A stretch of DNA of 56,471 nucleotides from a virus, in the IMG/VR virus record IMGVR_UViG_3300027851_000033, positions 1-56,471 of that record. One strand, written 5' to 3'. The notes under the pieces are model-generated. The model made no database searches. It saw only the letters and a list, made by a program, of their open reading frames with translations, and was not told the origin of the DNA. Positions 49,079-55,897 of this stretch are shown in pieces. Position 1 is the stretch's first letter. Each line of letters begins with the position of its first letter. Both the position numbers and the translations under genes were made by a program.

Positions 49079-49930
49079 ATGAATGATGCACCAAACCCAC
49101 GCGGCGACGCCGAAACGATGATCCGCGCCGGAACAGCCCTCACCCTTCCCAGCTCCCCGCTCGATGGCATCCAACTGAAAAACGGCATCCCTTACACAGT
49201 TATTCCCAAAGAATACATCGTGCACAGCCTGGAGGATCTGCTACCGGCCCCATCGCGAAAACGCGCCACCGTCACCACATCTACTACGGAAAGCTTCATC
49301 GCTTATGTAAAAAAGCACGGTAGCCCTGATGAGTGCGTTATTTACGCCAACATTGACAGCCAGAAGTCACACTGCACACTCGAAGCTGTGATCAATGATC
49401 ATGCCGCCGAATTCCAACAATGGCGCGACCATCGCTGCACCTTCGCGCCAGCCCTGTCCGTCGAATGGAAGCGATGGCTTGGAAGCAACGATTCCAAGAT
49501 GAATCAAGCGGACTTCGCTACCTGGCTCGAAGATAACTTGGGGGATGTCGCCAACGTCCCCGGCATGCCGACAGGCGCTCAAATGCTCACCCTGGCGTTG
49601 GCTTTCGAGGCGACGGCCGATAAGAAACTAAAAAGCCGCATCAATCTGCAATCGGGCGGCATGCGCTTTGATTACGTAGATGACGAAGACAAGGAAACCC
49701 GCACCAGCATGGAGGTTTTTCAGCGATTCACTCTCGGTCTGCCTGTGTTTGAAGGTAGTAGCGACGCCTATCCCATTGAAGCGCGCCTGAAATATCGGGA
49801 AAACAGCGGAAAATTAACATTCTGGTACGAGTTAATACGCCCAGATCGCGCCTTCAAGACGGCTGTTAATTCTTCCCTTGAGCAAATAAAAGCCGCCACC
49901 GGATTCATGATTCTGCAAGGGACGCCCTGA
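49079..49930 (+). CDS. DUF2303-like phage protein
   Basis: 283 residues from MNDAPNPRGDAETMIRAGTA; AAGGAACC precedes. Features FIAYVKKHGSPDECVIYANI, FEATADKKLKSRINLQSGGM and AYPIEARLKYRENSGKLTFW resemble DUF2303, found next to recombination and SSB genes in phages. Probably a DNA-metabolism accessory; function unknown. Confidence 0.75.
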   Translation: MNDAPNPRGDAETMIRAGTALTLPSSPLDGIQLKNGIPYTVIPKEYIVHSLEDLLPAPSRKRATVTTSTTESFIAYVKKHGSPDECVIYANIDSQKSHCTLEAVINDHAAEFQQWRDHRCTFAPALSVEWKRWLGSNDSKMNQADFATWLEDNLGDVANVPGMPTGAQMLTLALAFEATADKKLKSRINLQSGGMRFDYVDDEDKETRTSMEVFQRFTLGLPVFEGSSDAYPIEARLKYRENSGKLTFWYELIRPDRAFKTAVNSSLEQIKAATGFMILQGTP

Positions 49931-49933
49931 ATC

Positions 49934-50410
49934 ATGGCCAGCGTTAATAAGGTGATTCTGGTTGGTAACCTGGGTAAAGACCCCGAGTCGCGCTATATGC
50001 CCAATGGTGACGCCGTGGTGAATATCACGCTGGCGACCACCGATACATGGAAAGATAAAGGGACAGGAGAAAAGAAAGAGGCGACCGAATGGCATCGCGT
50101 GGTTTTTTTTCGCAAATTAGCTGAAATTGCGGGGCAATACCTGAAAAAAGGCTCACAGGTGTATATCGAAGGCGCGCTGAAAACTCGCAAGTGGGAGAAA
50201 GACGGACATACCAACTACACCACCGAAATCTTCGCTGATTCGATGCAGATGCTGGGTAACCGACAAGGGATGAGTTCAGGTAGTGGTTCAAATGACTACC
50301 CTACGCGCGAGAGCAGTTATGGGGCTACCACTACCGCCACAGGCAAACCAGACCCTGCAGCACAGGCGAGTAGCAACTTCAATGATTTCGATGATGAAAT
50401 TCCATTCTAG
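49934..50410 (+). CDS. ssb: Single-stranded DNA-binding protein
   Basis: 158 residues. The OB-fold is clear: [57 protein letters not shown] and [12 protein letters not shown]. The acidic C-terminal tip ([10 protein letters not shown]) recruits partner proteins. It protects single strands during phage replication and works with RecT. Three bases after the DUF2303 gene. Confidence 0.95.
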   Translation: MASVNKVILVGNLGKDPESRYMPNGDAVVNITLATTDTWKDKGTGEKKEATEWHRVVFFRKLAEIAGQYLKKGSQVYIEGALKTRKWEKDGHTNYTTEIFADSMQMLGNRQGMSSGSGSNDYPTRESSYGATTTATGKPDPAAQASSNFNDFDDEIPF

Positions 50411-50423
50411 GGACTAACTACCC

Positions 50424-50633
50424 ATGATGAACGAACAACAATCTCTTATTCTGGCAACCATCCGGATCTACGCCGCGACACATCCCCGCCCTGCAAGCGT
50501 TACGCAAAAACAAGCAGCCGAAATGATGGAGGTGAGCGAGGCAACGGTTAGCCGGATGGTTGCCAGACGCATATTCAGGCTCAACAAGCTGGGAAGAATA
50601 CCCATAGCTCAAGTTGATGCAGTTTTAGCATGA
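50424..50633 (+). CDS. Small helix-turn-helix protein (excisionase-like)
   Basis: 69 residues. VTQKQAAEMMEVSEATVSRMVARRIFRLNKLGRIPIAQVD is a MerR/excisionase-type winged HTH ending with a strand typical of DNA-binding excisionases. It may direct excision or act as a regulator. It lies immediately after ssb. Confidence 0.65.
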   Translation: MMNEQQSLILATIRIYAATHPRPASVTQKQAAEMMEVSEATVSRMVARRIFRLNKLGRIPIAQVDAVLA

Positions 50634-50663
50634 GATTAGAAAGGCGGAAAAAAGGAGACGTAA

Positions 50664-50942
50664 TTGAACAAGGCAGACGAGAACGCATTGACCGAATACT
50701 GGCACCGCGAAACGCGGTACGTAAACGATAAGGTGGATGAAGCATTCAAGGACGCGCAAGACCACGCCTACGCACTTGGACTGAAACGCGGCAAGGAGGA
50801 GATGCTGGACTATGCGAAGAGACTGGTTGCGGCCAGAGACGCCGAAGACCAGCGCGAATGGACGGCGATCATCAGCGCGATCTGCAAACTCGGCGCTGAC
50901 AAGACGGAGAACTGGAATGACAGACTACAAAACCCTGTTTGA
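50664..50942 (+). CDS. Hypothetical early protein
   Basis: 92 residues starting at TTG with AAAAGGAG 7 bases upstream. Helical and charged (TEYWHRETRYVNDKVDEAFK, EEMLDYAKRLVAARDAEDQR). The 3' end overlaps the next gene by 26 bases. No family recognised. Confidence 0.6.
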   Translation: MNKADENALTEYWHRETRYVNDKVDEAFKDAQDHAYALGLKRGKEEMLDYAKRLVAARDAEDQREWTAIISAICKLGADKTENWNDRLQNPV

Positions 50943-51393
50943 GCAGGCAGTACGCACGCTGGCCGCGATTGATGAGGCGCTTGGCATCGGTGATGACGGA
51001 TGCGGCGACCCCGACCAGACGCTGCACGCGATTGCAGAACTGAAGGCTCTCCAAAAAATGGAGGCCCCACAACTGCGCAAGATTCACCCGCTAGATTTTC
51101 CGATTGAAGTGTTTTTGGCTGACCTGACAACACGAACGGCAAACATCATCCGAGCCGAATTGGCAGGGTTCGCCTCATTCGCCGGAACAGGAACATTCGA
51201 CATTGAGCCGCCATTTACTGTGCGCCATCTGTGCATGTTCAGCCGTAGTGAAATTCGAAAGTGGCCGAACTTCGGGCGCAAGAGTTTAAACGAAGTGGAG
51301 GAAATGCTGCGGGCTAGAGGCTTGCAGTTGTGGGAGAAGCACGACGATAGATCGCTGCGCCTGCTACGTGAACATAAGGAGTATTTCAAATGA
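50917..51393 (+). CDS. RNA polymerase alpha-CTD-like small protein
   Basis: 158 residues from MTDYKTLFEQAVRTLAAIDE, with GGAGAACTGGA upstream. Residues about 85-150 match the RpoA C-terminal domain pattern: TARTANII, then TVRHLCMFSRSEIRKWPNFG and RKSLNEVEEMLRARGLQL, the (HhH)2-type fold that contacts UP elements and activators. The N-terminal half is a different helical region. It may act as a decoy or transcription modulator; this is inference. Confidence 0.7.
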   Translation: MTDYKTLFEQAVRTLAAIDEALGIGDDGCGDPDQTLHAIAELKALQKMEAPQLRKIHPLDFPIEVFLADLTTRTANIIRAELAGFASFAGTGTFDIEPPFTVRHLCMFSRSEIRKWPNFGRKSLNEVEEMLRARGLQLWEKHDDRSLRLLREHKEYFK

Positions 51394-51647
51394 CGACCGT
51401 GACCAAGGAAATGATCGGCGCTGCGCATGACGTGACGCTCGAAAGTGGCGATGGACGCAGCGCGATGAAAACGTGTGCGACCTGCAACGCCAGCCACAAG
51501 AACACCGTTGAGCGCGTGCTGCGCTGCATGGGTTGCGTGGCAAAGCCGAGCGGCAACAGCAACTGGCGGCCATTGGTGCCTAACGATGCAGTTCAGGGGC
51601 GCGAGGCGGCCTTATCGGCGGAGCGTCCCTCTCGAACGCAGGGTTAG
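51390..51647 (+). CDS. Small zinc-knuckle protein reading into attC
   Basis: 85 residues starting MTTVTKEMIGAAHDVTLESG, overlapping the upstream gene by 4 bases. TCATCNASHKNTVERVLRCMGC gives two CxxC pairs, probably one zinc site. Codons after Asn64 are attC sequence. Joined instead to the sequence after CTAACG at the left end, the frame would stop after three codons (PNVK), a plausible native end. So the last part is probably foreign. Confidence 0.6.
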   Translation: MTTVTKEMIGAAHDVTLESGDGRSAMKTCATCNASHKNTVERVLRCMGCVAKPSGNSNWRPLVPNDAVQGREAALSAERPSRTQG

Positions 51648-51649
51648 AA
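51578..51649 (+). other. attC site 1 (phage-array junction)
   Basis: R'' GCCTAAC, spacer GATGCA, L'' GTTCAGGG, matching arm CCCT...GAAC, R' GTTAGAA. CTAACG (51580-51585) is shared with the left junction, so its R'' is probably half phage DNA. Confidence 0.75.
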
Positions 51650-51652
51650 ATC

Positions 51653-51748
51653 ATGGCGATAGTGAAAACTGGCGATTGCCCCTATTGCGGAGCGCCGAAC
51701 AAGCGCAAATGTTTTTGTAAACGGAGATCGAGATGCAAGAACTACTGA
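51653..51748 (+). CDS. 31-residue Cys-rich cassette protein
   Basis: MAIVKTGDCPYCGAPNKRKC followed by FCKRRSRCKNY. The CPYCG...CFC set suggests one zinc site. It starts 4 bases after the R' box of attC 1 and overlaps the next gene by 16 bases. Function unknown. Confidence 0.5.
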   Translation: MAIVKTGDCPYCGAPNKRKCFCKRRSRCKNY

Positions 51749-51999
51749 TGATGTACGACCCGGCAACCGGAATGCAAAAGCCCTACCCGAGCCACGCCGA
51801 GCAATGGCGGAAGTTTCACGGCGAGATGGCATGGCTGTTCAATCCTTGGACAGGCACAAGGCGGCACGCTCTTGATGTTGGTAGCGACACCTTTGGGCGT
51901 GGTATTCGCATAGAGGATTGCTTAGAGCGCGCGGCAGTGATGAGCCAAGCGCAGGGATCAAGCCAACAAATACGCGGAGGAATTCTCCGTGACGCATAA
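51733..51999 (+). CDS. Cassette protein of unknown function
   Basis: 88 residues, MQELLMMYDPATGMQKPYPS to GGILRDA. WLFNPWTGTRRHALDVGSDT is conserved-looking. GGAG 8 bases upstream. Its TAA stop is inside the R'' box of attC 2, a common cassette feature. No family recognised. Confidence 0.65.
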   Translation: MQELLMMYDPATGMQKPYPSHAEQWRKFHGEMAWLFNPWTGTRRHALDVGSDTFGRGIRIEDCLERAAVMSQAQGSSQQIRGGILRDA

Positions 52000-52075
52000 C
52001 GTAGAGCTAAGGGGCCGAGCCGCAGGCGAAGGTCCCGTGGAGCGAAGCGGAACGAACTTGAGCGCCGGGTTAGGC
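51994..52075 (+). other. attC site 2
   Basis: R'' GCATAAC, internal palindrome around GAGCCGCAGGCGAAGG, R' GTTAGGC. R'' does not match the 5' border of its own cassette (GTTAGAA), unlike all later sites. Confidence 0.85.
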
Positions 52076-52098
52076 GGCGCAGACATTGGAGACAGCAA

Positions 52099-52350
52099 AT
52101 GAGACAACCTCACGAATTGATGGCAGATGACTATTGCGGACCCTCGAAAGTGATTAACTTGGGCCAGATTCAAAACCGCGATGGGTTCAGATTCATCGGT
52201 ATCGACAAGCACGGCAAAGAGCATTTTTGCATTGTCCGCAAGGGTGACGGCGGATCGTTTTACATGAACAGCAACACGGCGCTGTTTGAGGATTTGTGCG
52301 GATGGCTGCCCGATCCTGATGCGCCGACTTTTGGAGGTAGCGAAACATGA
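52099..52350 (+). CDS. Cassette protein of unknown function
   Basis: 83 residues. MRQPHELMADDYCGPSKVIN, then GFRFIGIDKHGKEHFCIVRK and FEDLCGWLPDPDAPTF: a small alpha/beta protein without signal peptide. It is followed by a second gene overlapping by 4 bases. No family recognised. Confidence 0.6.
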   Translation: MRQPHELMADDYCGPSKVINLGQIQNRDGFRFIGIDKHGKEHFCIVRKGDGGSFYMNSNTALFEDLCGWLPDPDAPTFGGSET

Positions 52351-52556
52351 GCATTCACGTTTGCAAATGCACTCACAACGGGCGCGAGGAATACCACCTG
52401 CGTTACCCCGGAATGACCGAAGCGGAGGCGCGAGAACTGGCCGACAGAATCAACGGCGGATGGCTCCGGCCACCAGAGAAGCCGAAGGGCGGATTGGCCG
52501 AAGCGGTCAAGATAGCAAGGGGCGGGGATGCACCGATACCGTTCAAGAGATCGTGA
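52347..52556 (+). CDS. Small cassette protein
   Basis: 69 residues. MSIHVCKCTHNGREEYHLRY, PGMTEAEARELADRINGGWL and a basic C-terminus. GGAGGTAGCGAAAC before the ATG. Ends 1 base before the R'' box of attC 3. Function unknown. Confidence 0.6.
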   Translation: MSIHVCKCTHNGREEYHLRYPGMTEAEARELADRINGGWLRPPEKPKGGLAEAVKIARGGDAPIPFKRS

Positions 52557-52557
52557 C

Positions 52558-52635
52558 CCCTAACGCCGGAGTTAAGGCGGCTGCCGAAGGCAGTCCGGCG
52601 ACCGAAGGGAGCGAACCTTGAACGACTTGTTATGC
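52558..52635 (+). other. attC site 3
   Basis: R'' CCCTAAC; central perfect palindrome CTGCCGAAGGCAG; R' GTTATGC. R'' pairs at 6/7 with the 5' border GTTAGGC of its cassette. Confidence 0.9.
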
Positions 52636-52755
52636 GCTGACGGTTACTGGTGCGTGGTTTGTGGGCGATACCTGCCCGACGATGACGGGGTGGTTGTTCA
52701 CGACGACGTGCCACACCCGGAGATGACTTTCGACGAAGAGGAAAGGCCGCAATGA
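52618..52755 (+). CDS. Small Cys-containing cassette protein
   Basis: 45 residues from TTG inside the preceding attC: MNDLLCADGYWCVVCGRYLP, then DDDGVVVHDDVPHPEMTFDE. A CxxC pair and acidic tail. A later TTG (52627) would also do. Overlaps the next gene by 4 bases. It resembles small phage/cassette proteins; function unknown. Confidence 0.5.
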   Translation: MNDLLCADGYWCVVCGRYLPDDDGVVVHDDVPHPEMTFDEEERPQ

Positions 52756-52946
52756 GCGAGAACGGAATTACCCACTACTGCCTCGGCAACGGGGAGTTGA
52801 AGTGCGACGGCTGCGGGCAGGAAAAGAACTGGCAGACGTTGAACCAGATGCCCGACGCGCTGCGGAAGACGCTGCAAGCGCAGGCGCAACGGATCGACGA
52901 CACCGACTGCATCCTGTCCGGGCGCCCGTGGTATGTGGGCGCATAA
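52752..52946 (+). CDS. Small zinc-ribbon-like cassette protein
   Basis: 64 residues. MSENGITHYCLGNGELKCDG CGQEKNW gives C-x7-C-x2-C metal-site residues, followed by the helix MPDALRKTLQAQAQRIDDTDC. The TAA stop lies in the R'' box of attC 4. Function unknown. Confidence 0.6.
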   Translation: MSENGITHYCLGNGELKCDGCGQEKNWQTLNQMPDALRKTLQAQAQRIDDTDCILSGRPWYVGA

Positions 52947-52996
52947 CGCTTGAATTCAGCGGCGGCGAAGCCGTCCGCTGGAATGATTAGTTGGGC
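52941..52996 (+). other. attC site 4
   Basis: R'' GCATAAC is exactly complementary to the 5' border GTTATGC of its cassette. Arms AATTCAGCGG and CCGCTGGAAT; R' GTTGGGC. Short, 56 bases. Confidence 0.92.
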
Positions 52997-53021
52997 CTCG
53001 ACGGCCCGGAAAGGAAACGAC

Positions 53022-53381
53022 ATGAGCTTGCACGATGAAATTCGGAGTGCCCAGATACGAGCGGGCGAGGACGCGGTGATTCGCAACCTGGAACGCTTGG
53101 GATTCGCGCCATCTGCGCCGCAAACGGAAAGCCGACTGGAAGTGCTGGAGCGCGAACACCAAGAGTTTTTCGAGCGCTGGCATGCCGAGCGACGCAAACG
53201 CGAAGAGCTGGAGGATGCGATACGCGACATATTCCCGGCAGCGCACCGGCTGGCACTGGAGTTGGAATGCCTGCTGCTCGACACCAAGGACACAGCAGCG
53301 GTAAGCAAGTGGTGGGACTCGGCAAACGAAGCGCTGGAACAGTGGCGCGAGTTCTGCCGGGAAGAGACGCACAACGCTTAG
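53022..53381 (+). CDS. Coiled-coil cassette protein
   Basis: 119 residues, MSLHDEIRSAQIRAGEDAVI. Charged helices (LEVLEREHQEFFERWHAERR KREELEDAIRD) suggest coiled coil; then a second helical part ends in EEALEQWREFCREETHNA-like sequence. AAAGGAAACGAC before the ATG. The stop lies within attC 5. Similar proteins occur in phages. Function unknown. Confidence 0.65.
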   Translation: MSLHDEIRSAQIRAGEDAVIRNLERLGFAPSAPQTESRLEVLEREHQEFFERWHAERRKREELEDAIRDIFPAAHRLALELECLLLDTKDTAAVSKWWDSANEALEQWREFCREETHNA

Positions 53382-53431
53382 GTGAGGCGCGGGCGGCTTT
53401 TCGCCCGTCGCGCTCGACCGATGGGTTAGGG
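53369..53431 (+). other. attC site 5
   Basis: R'' GCACAAC pairs 6/7 with its cassette border GTTGGGC. Palindrome GGGCGGCTTTTCGCCC; R' GTTAGGG. Confidence 0.88.
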
Positions 53432-53460
53432 GTGCGGTGGATAACAGAAAGGATGAAGCG

Positions 53461-53724
53461 ATGAAATCACAGATGCGCATGGAGTTTGAAGCACGACATG
53501 GGTTTGAGGTTTGCGACGACATGGATATTCAAACATCCGTTGCATGGGACAACTGGAAAGAGGCGTGGAAGGCGGCAATAGATCACGCCCGCTACAAAGC
53601 CAACGAGTGCGCCGACAACAACGCATACACGCCTGCGCAGAAACGGGCGCTTGGCGCTTGGCTGCAACGGGTTGCACTGACGGTCGAAGACGAAACCCCT
53701 AACGCTGAGGTAACCGGCGCATGA
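53461..53724 (+). CDS. Cassette protein ending in attC
   Basis: 87 residues from MKSQMRMEFEARHGFEV; AAAGGATGAAGCG precedes. Central WDNWKEAWKAAIDHARYKAN helix. The last codons TPNAEVTGA come from attC 6, a pattern shared by several cassette genes here. No family recognised; similar proteins are common in environmental cassettes and phages. Confidence 0.65.
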   Translation: MKSQMRMEFEARHGFEVCDDMDIQTSVAWDNWKEAWKAAIDHARYKANECADNNAYTPAQKRALGAWLQRVALTVEDETPNAEVTGA

Positions 53725-53775
53725 CAGCAAGCGAAGCGCCGCTGGCAGGCGTCCGCGTTGATTGATTAGTTATGT
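53697..53775 (+). other. attC site 6
   Basis: R'' CCCTAAC exactly complementary to its cassette border GTTAGGG. Internal imperfect palindrome (CAGCAAGCGAAGCGCCGCTG); R' GTTATGT. Confidence 0.9.
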
Positions 53776-53800
53776 TTCTTTGCGTAGATACACAAACAGC

Positions 53801-53829
53801 TTGACATTGTTTGATTGCGTGACTACACT
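53801..53829 (+). promoter_or_regulatory. Cassette promoter
   Basis: TTGACA, 17-base spacer, TACACT, 26 bases after the R' box. Very similar to the promoter at 55339-55367. It would make this cassette expressed independently of an integron Pc. Confidence 0.7.
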
Positions 53830-53860
53830 AACAATATCAACAACGCAAACGGAGAACGAA

Positions 53861-54058
53861 ATGAAAACAGCCTACGAACTTCTGATGACCGCCCCGGATA
53901 GCCAAGTGAAGCGGGCACAGATCGCCTTCAGGGCGGTGGCCGATGGTCAGTGGCTTGACGCGGCGCACAGCCTGCGCAATGCGGCGAACGAGGAAACCGG
54001 CCAGTGGGCGAACGAAGCCCGCGAACTGGCGGAACACTGCGAACAGGTGGCAGCGTGA
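53861..54058 (+). CDS. Small helical cassette protein
   Basis: 65 residues, MKTAYELLMTAPDSQVKRAQ onward; Ala/Glu-rich helices (WLDAAHSLRNAANEETGQWA). GGAG before ATG; 32 bases after a strong promoter. First gene of a three-gene cassette with one-to-four-base overlaps. Function unknown. Confidence 0.65.
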   Translation: MKTAYELLMTAPDSQVKRAQIAFRAVADGQWLDAAHSLRNAANEETGQWANEARELAEHCEQVAA

Positions 54059-54213
54059 TGTGGAAGGTTGAACGAGACAAGGTTGTTGTGTGCCGCCAAG
54101 TGGTCGCCCCCTACATCGTCGGGACGTACCGCTGGCGGTGGGTTGCGGTTGTTGTTGCGTGGGCGCTGGCGCATGGTTGGTGGGGTTGTTATGTGAGCGA
54201 GGCCGACGAATGA
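54058..54213 (+). CDS. Small membrane cassette protein
   Basis: 51 residues, MWKVERDKVVVCRQVVAPY, then one hydrophobic helix (WVAVVVAWALAHGWWGCY) and an acidic end. TGATG overlap with the upstream gene and ATGA overlap with the next. Function unknown. Confidence 0.6.
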   Translation: MWKVERDKVVVCRQVVAPYIVGTYRWRWVAVVVAWALAHGWWGCYVSEADE

Positions 54214-54386
54214 ACGCGCAACGTGGCGGGCCGGGACGCGGCCAAGGACGCAAGCCGATAGCCAAGGACGGCGAACTGATGCGCGCCCGCCCGGTGCGAA
54301 TGACCGACGAGGAATGGGCGAAGTGCAAACGCCTCGGCGGGGCAGCATGGGTGCGGGCGAAGATCAAGGCTGCCCGTGAAACATAA
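54210..54386 (+). CDS. GRGQGRKP-type small basic protein
   Basis: 58 residues. MNAQRGGPGRGQGRKPIAKD, then RPVRMTDEEWAKCKRLGGAA WVRAKI. A basic N-terminus and a helix pair resemble small ribbon-helix-helix-like or nucleic-acid-binding proteins of phages. A relative lies in cassette 11 (55712-55897). TAA stop inside the R'' box. Confidence 0.65.
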   Translation: MNAQRGGPGRGQGRKPIAKDGELMRARPVRMTDEEWAKCKRLGGAAWVRAKIKAARET

Positions 54387-54449
54387 CGTGTAGGTAAGCG
54401 GCCGTGAGCGGCCTTATTGCGAACGGTCCGCTTGACCGTAGGGTTAGAG
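54381..54449 (+). other. attC site 7
   Basis: R'' ACATAAC exactly complementary to its cassette border GTTATGT. Palindrome AAGCGGCCGTGAGCGGCC; R' GTTAGAG. Confidence 0.92.
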
Positions 54450-54461
54450 GTCAACTTGACT

Positions 54462-54776
54462 ATGGCAAATTTACTGGAACAACAACGATACATCACGGAC
54501 GTTATTGCCCCCGCTGCCCGTAAAGCGGCTTCTGGATACCCACGCGCTCACCAGATGCGAAGCGAGAGGCAAGACGGATACAACATGCTCCACGGACGAC
54601 CGCACGGCTTCAAGTGGCGACCGATCTACAGCGTTACCGTTGAGTTCGAGAGCGCAGAAAAGGCGCAGGAGTTTTTCGAGTCGCTGCACGAGAGTGGGAT
54701 TGTGACCTCTAACGCAGAGTTCAGGCCGCTGGACGCGGCTTCATCGCGGCCAGTCGCGCCTGGAACGACGGGTTAG
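54462..54776 (+). CDS. Cassette protein ending in attC
   Basis: 104 residues from MANLLEQQRYITDVIAPAAR. RPIYSVTVEFESAEKAQEFF looks like a small beta-alpha fold. C-terminal SNAEFRPLDAASSRPVAPGT is coded by attC 8. No clear Shine-Dalgarno. Function unknown. Confidence 0.6.
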   Translation: MANLLEQQRYITDVIAPAARKAASGYPRAHQMRSERQDGYNMLHGRPHGFKWRPIYSVTVEFESAEKAQEFFESLHESGIVTSNAEFRPLDAASSRPVAPGTTG

Positions 54777-54778
54777 AG
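54707..54778 (+). other. attC site 8
   Basis: R'' CTCTAAC exactly complementary to its cassette border GTTAGAG. Internal GCCGCTGGACGCGGC; R' GTTAGAG. Confidence 0.92.
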
Positions 54779-54811
54779 CGCCGCTGACGACAATAAAGAA
54801 AGGAACGAATC

Positions 54812-55009
54812 ATGACCGAAGACCAGTACAAGAACGCGAAGCAATTGAAGTCCGAAATCGGCAACTACAAGGGGGCGCTTGATTCCCTGATTGACGAGCG
54901 GAACTACCTCGATTTGCCACAGGAGATGTACGACCGCCACATGACCGAAAAGAAAGCGTTCCTAGAAGCGGAGCTGGCGCGGCTGGAGGCGGCATTTGCT
55001 GCGCTCTAA
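54812..55009 (+). CDS. Coiled-coil cassette protein
   Basis: 65 residues: MTEDQYKNAKQLKSEIGNYK, then helices EKKAFLEAELARLEAAFAAL. AAAGGAACGAATC before ATG. TAA stop in the R'' box of attC 9. Function unknown. Confidence 0.65.
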   Translation: MTEDQYKNAKQLKSEIGNYKGALDSLIDERNYLDLPQEMYDRHMTEKKAFLEAELARLEAAFAAL

Positions 55010-55074
55010 CGCCCGAAATGAGGGGGCGGACGCAGGTTTATCGCGGACGCTCCCTCTCGATTGACTGGTTCGGC
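55004..55074 (+). other. attC site 9
   Basis: R'' CTCTAAC exactly complementary to its cassette border GTTAGAG. Arms GCGGACGCAGG and CGCGGACGCTC region; R' is the unusual GTTCGGC. Confidence 0.9.
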
Positions 55075-55110
55075 GGCGTCTTACCAGCGCCGACTTTTGA
55101 AAGGGTGGTG

Positions 55111-55248
55111 ATGAAGCCATTTTTGATAGCTGTGCTGTTGTTCACTTCCGGCTTCGCCGTGCTGCTGTTTTTTATACTCTGGTGGGAACGCGGATTTGAT
55201 GGTGCATGGGCGACCTTTGAGCGATTCGCAGAGGATGTATTGAGATGA
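55111..55248 (+). CDS. Small membrane cassette protein
   Basis: 45 residues: MKPFLIAVLLFTSGFAVLLF, FILWWERGFDGAWATFERF. One long hydrophobic helix then a cytoplasmic amphipathic tail. GAAAGGGTGGTG before the ATG. Function unknown. Confidence 0.65.
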   Translation: MKPFLIAVLLFTSGFAVLLFFILWWERGFDGAWATFERFAEDVLR

Positions 55249-55249
55249 C

Positions 55250-55307
55250 GCCGAACGCCGAAATCACCGGCCGCCGGTAGGCGGTCCGGTGGATTGTGGA
55301 GTTAGGT
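55250..55307 (+). other. attC site 10
   Basis: R'' GCCGAAC exactly complementary to the rare border GTTCGGC. Arms CACCGGCC and GGTCCGGTG region; R' GTTAGGT. The matching of the unusual base shows the rule is not chance. Confidence 0.92.
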
Positions 55308-55338
55308 TGCACGTTGATTGCTGTAACACAAATAATGC

Positions 55339-55367
55339 TTGACATGGCTTGATTGATGTATTACAGT
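55339..55367 (+). promoter_or_regulatory. Cassette promoter
   Basis: TTGACA, 17-base spacer, TACAGT. Similar to the promoter at 53801. It lies 48 bases before the first gene of its cassette. Confidence 0.7.
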
Positions 55368-55415
55368 AACAACCATGCGATGCACGTTGCAGCGCAGACA
55401 ACCAAGGAGCCGAAA

Positions 55416-55715
55416 ATGCAAAACCTGACCGCCGAACAAATGATGCAGCGCCCGGAAGTGCTCGCGTACCTGAATGAGTTGGCGGCCGATATTGCGGCAC
55501 ATGGCGGCCTTGAAGGAAAGACGATGGAGCAAGCCGTACAAGAGGCGCACAACCGCCGCCAGTTGTTCGCGGCAGAGATGGTGTCCGGTGAGACGCGCCG
55601 CGCAAAGATGGCACGGAAGGCTATTTGCACGTCTGTTTGGATTGATGTGACCGTGCAGCACTCGAAGGAAAAAATGGTGCAGGCGTGCGAATGGATCGAG
55701 GCGGGGCGCGCATGA
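55416..55715 (+). CDS. Cassette protein of unknown function
   Basis: 99 residues from MQNLTAEQMMQRPEVLAYLN, with AAGGAGCC upstream. Helical N-terminal half; KMARKAICTSVWIDVTVQHS and KEKMVQACEWIEAGRA follow. The next gene overlaps by 4 bases. No family recognised. Confidence 0.65.
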   Translation: MQNLTAEQMMQRPEVLAYLNELAADIAAHGGLEGKTMEQAVQEAHNRRQLFAAEMVSGETRRAKMARKAICTSVWIDVTVQHSKEKMVQACEWIEAGRA

Positions 55716-55897
55716 AGGCCAAGGCTCCACACGGAGGCCCAGGAAGGGGTCAAGGCCGCAAGCCACTGCCGGACGAGGAGCGCACCGTTGTTGTGACGGT
55801 GCGACTCACCCAAGCGCGGAGGGACAAGCTGCGGCGCTTGGGCGCGCACTGGCTTGCAAAGGCGGTTGATCGGGCGAAAGAGCCTGATGCAACCTAA
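55712..55897 (+). CDS. GRGQGRKP-type small basic protein
   Basis: 61 residues: MKAKAPHGGPGRGQGRKPLP, then RTVVVTVRLTQARRDKLRRL GAHWLAKAVDRAK. TVVVTVRLT as strand followed by two helices fits a ribbon-helix-helix-like fold. Relative of 54210-54386. TAA stop in R'' of attC 11. Confidence 0.7.
   Translation: MKAKAPHGGPGRGQGRKPLPDEERTVVVTVRLTQARRDKLRRLGAHWLAKAVDRAKEPDAT

Noticed and set aside
51994-52003. TAACGTA at attC 2 as the right phage junction
   Set aside because: It matches the left end by seven bases, but TAACG is common to all attC sites and the next two bases match by chance in about one of sixteen. It would put a complete attC inside the phage and does not explain the frame continuity seen at site 1.
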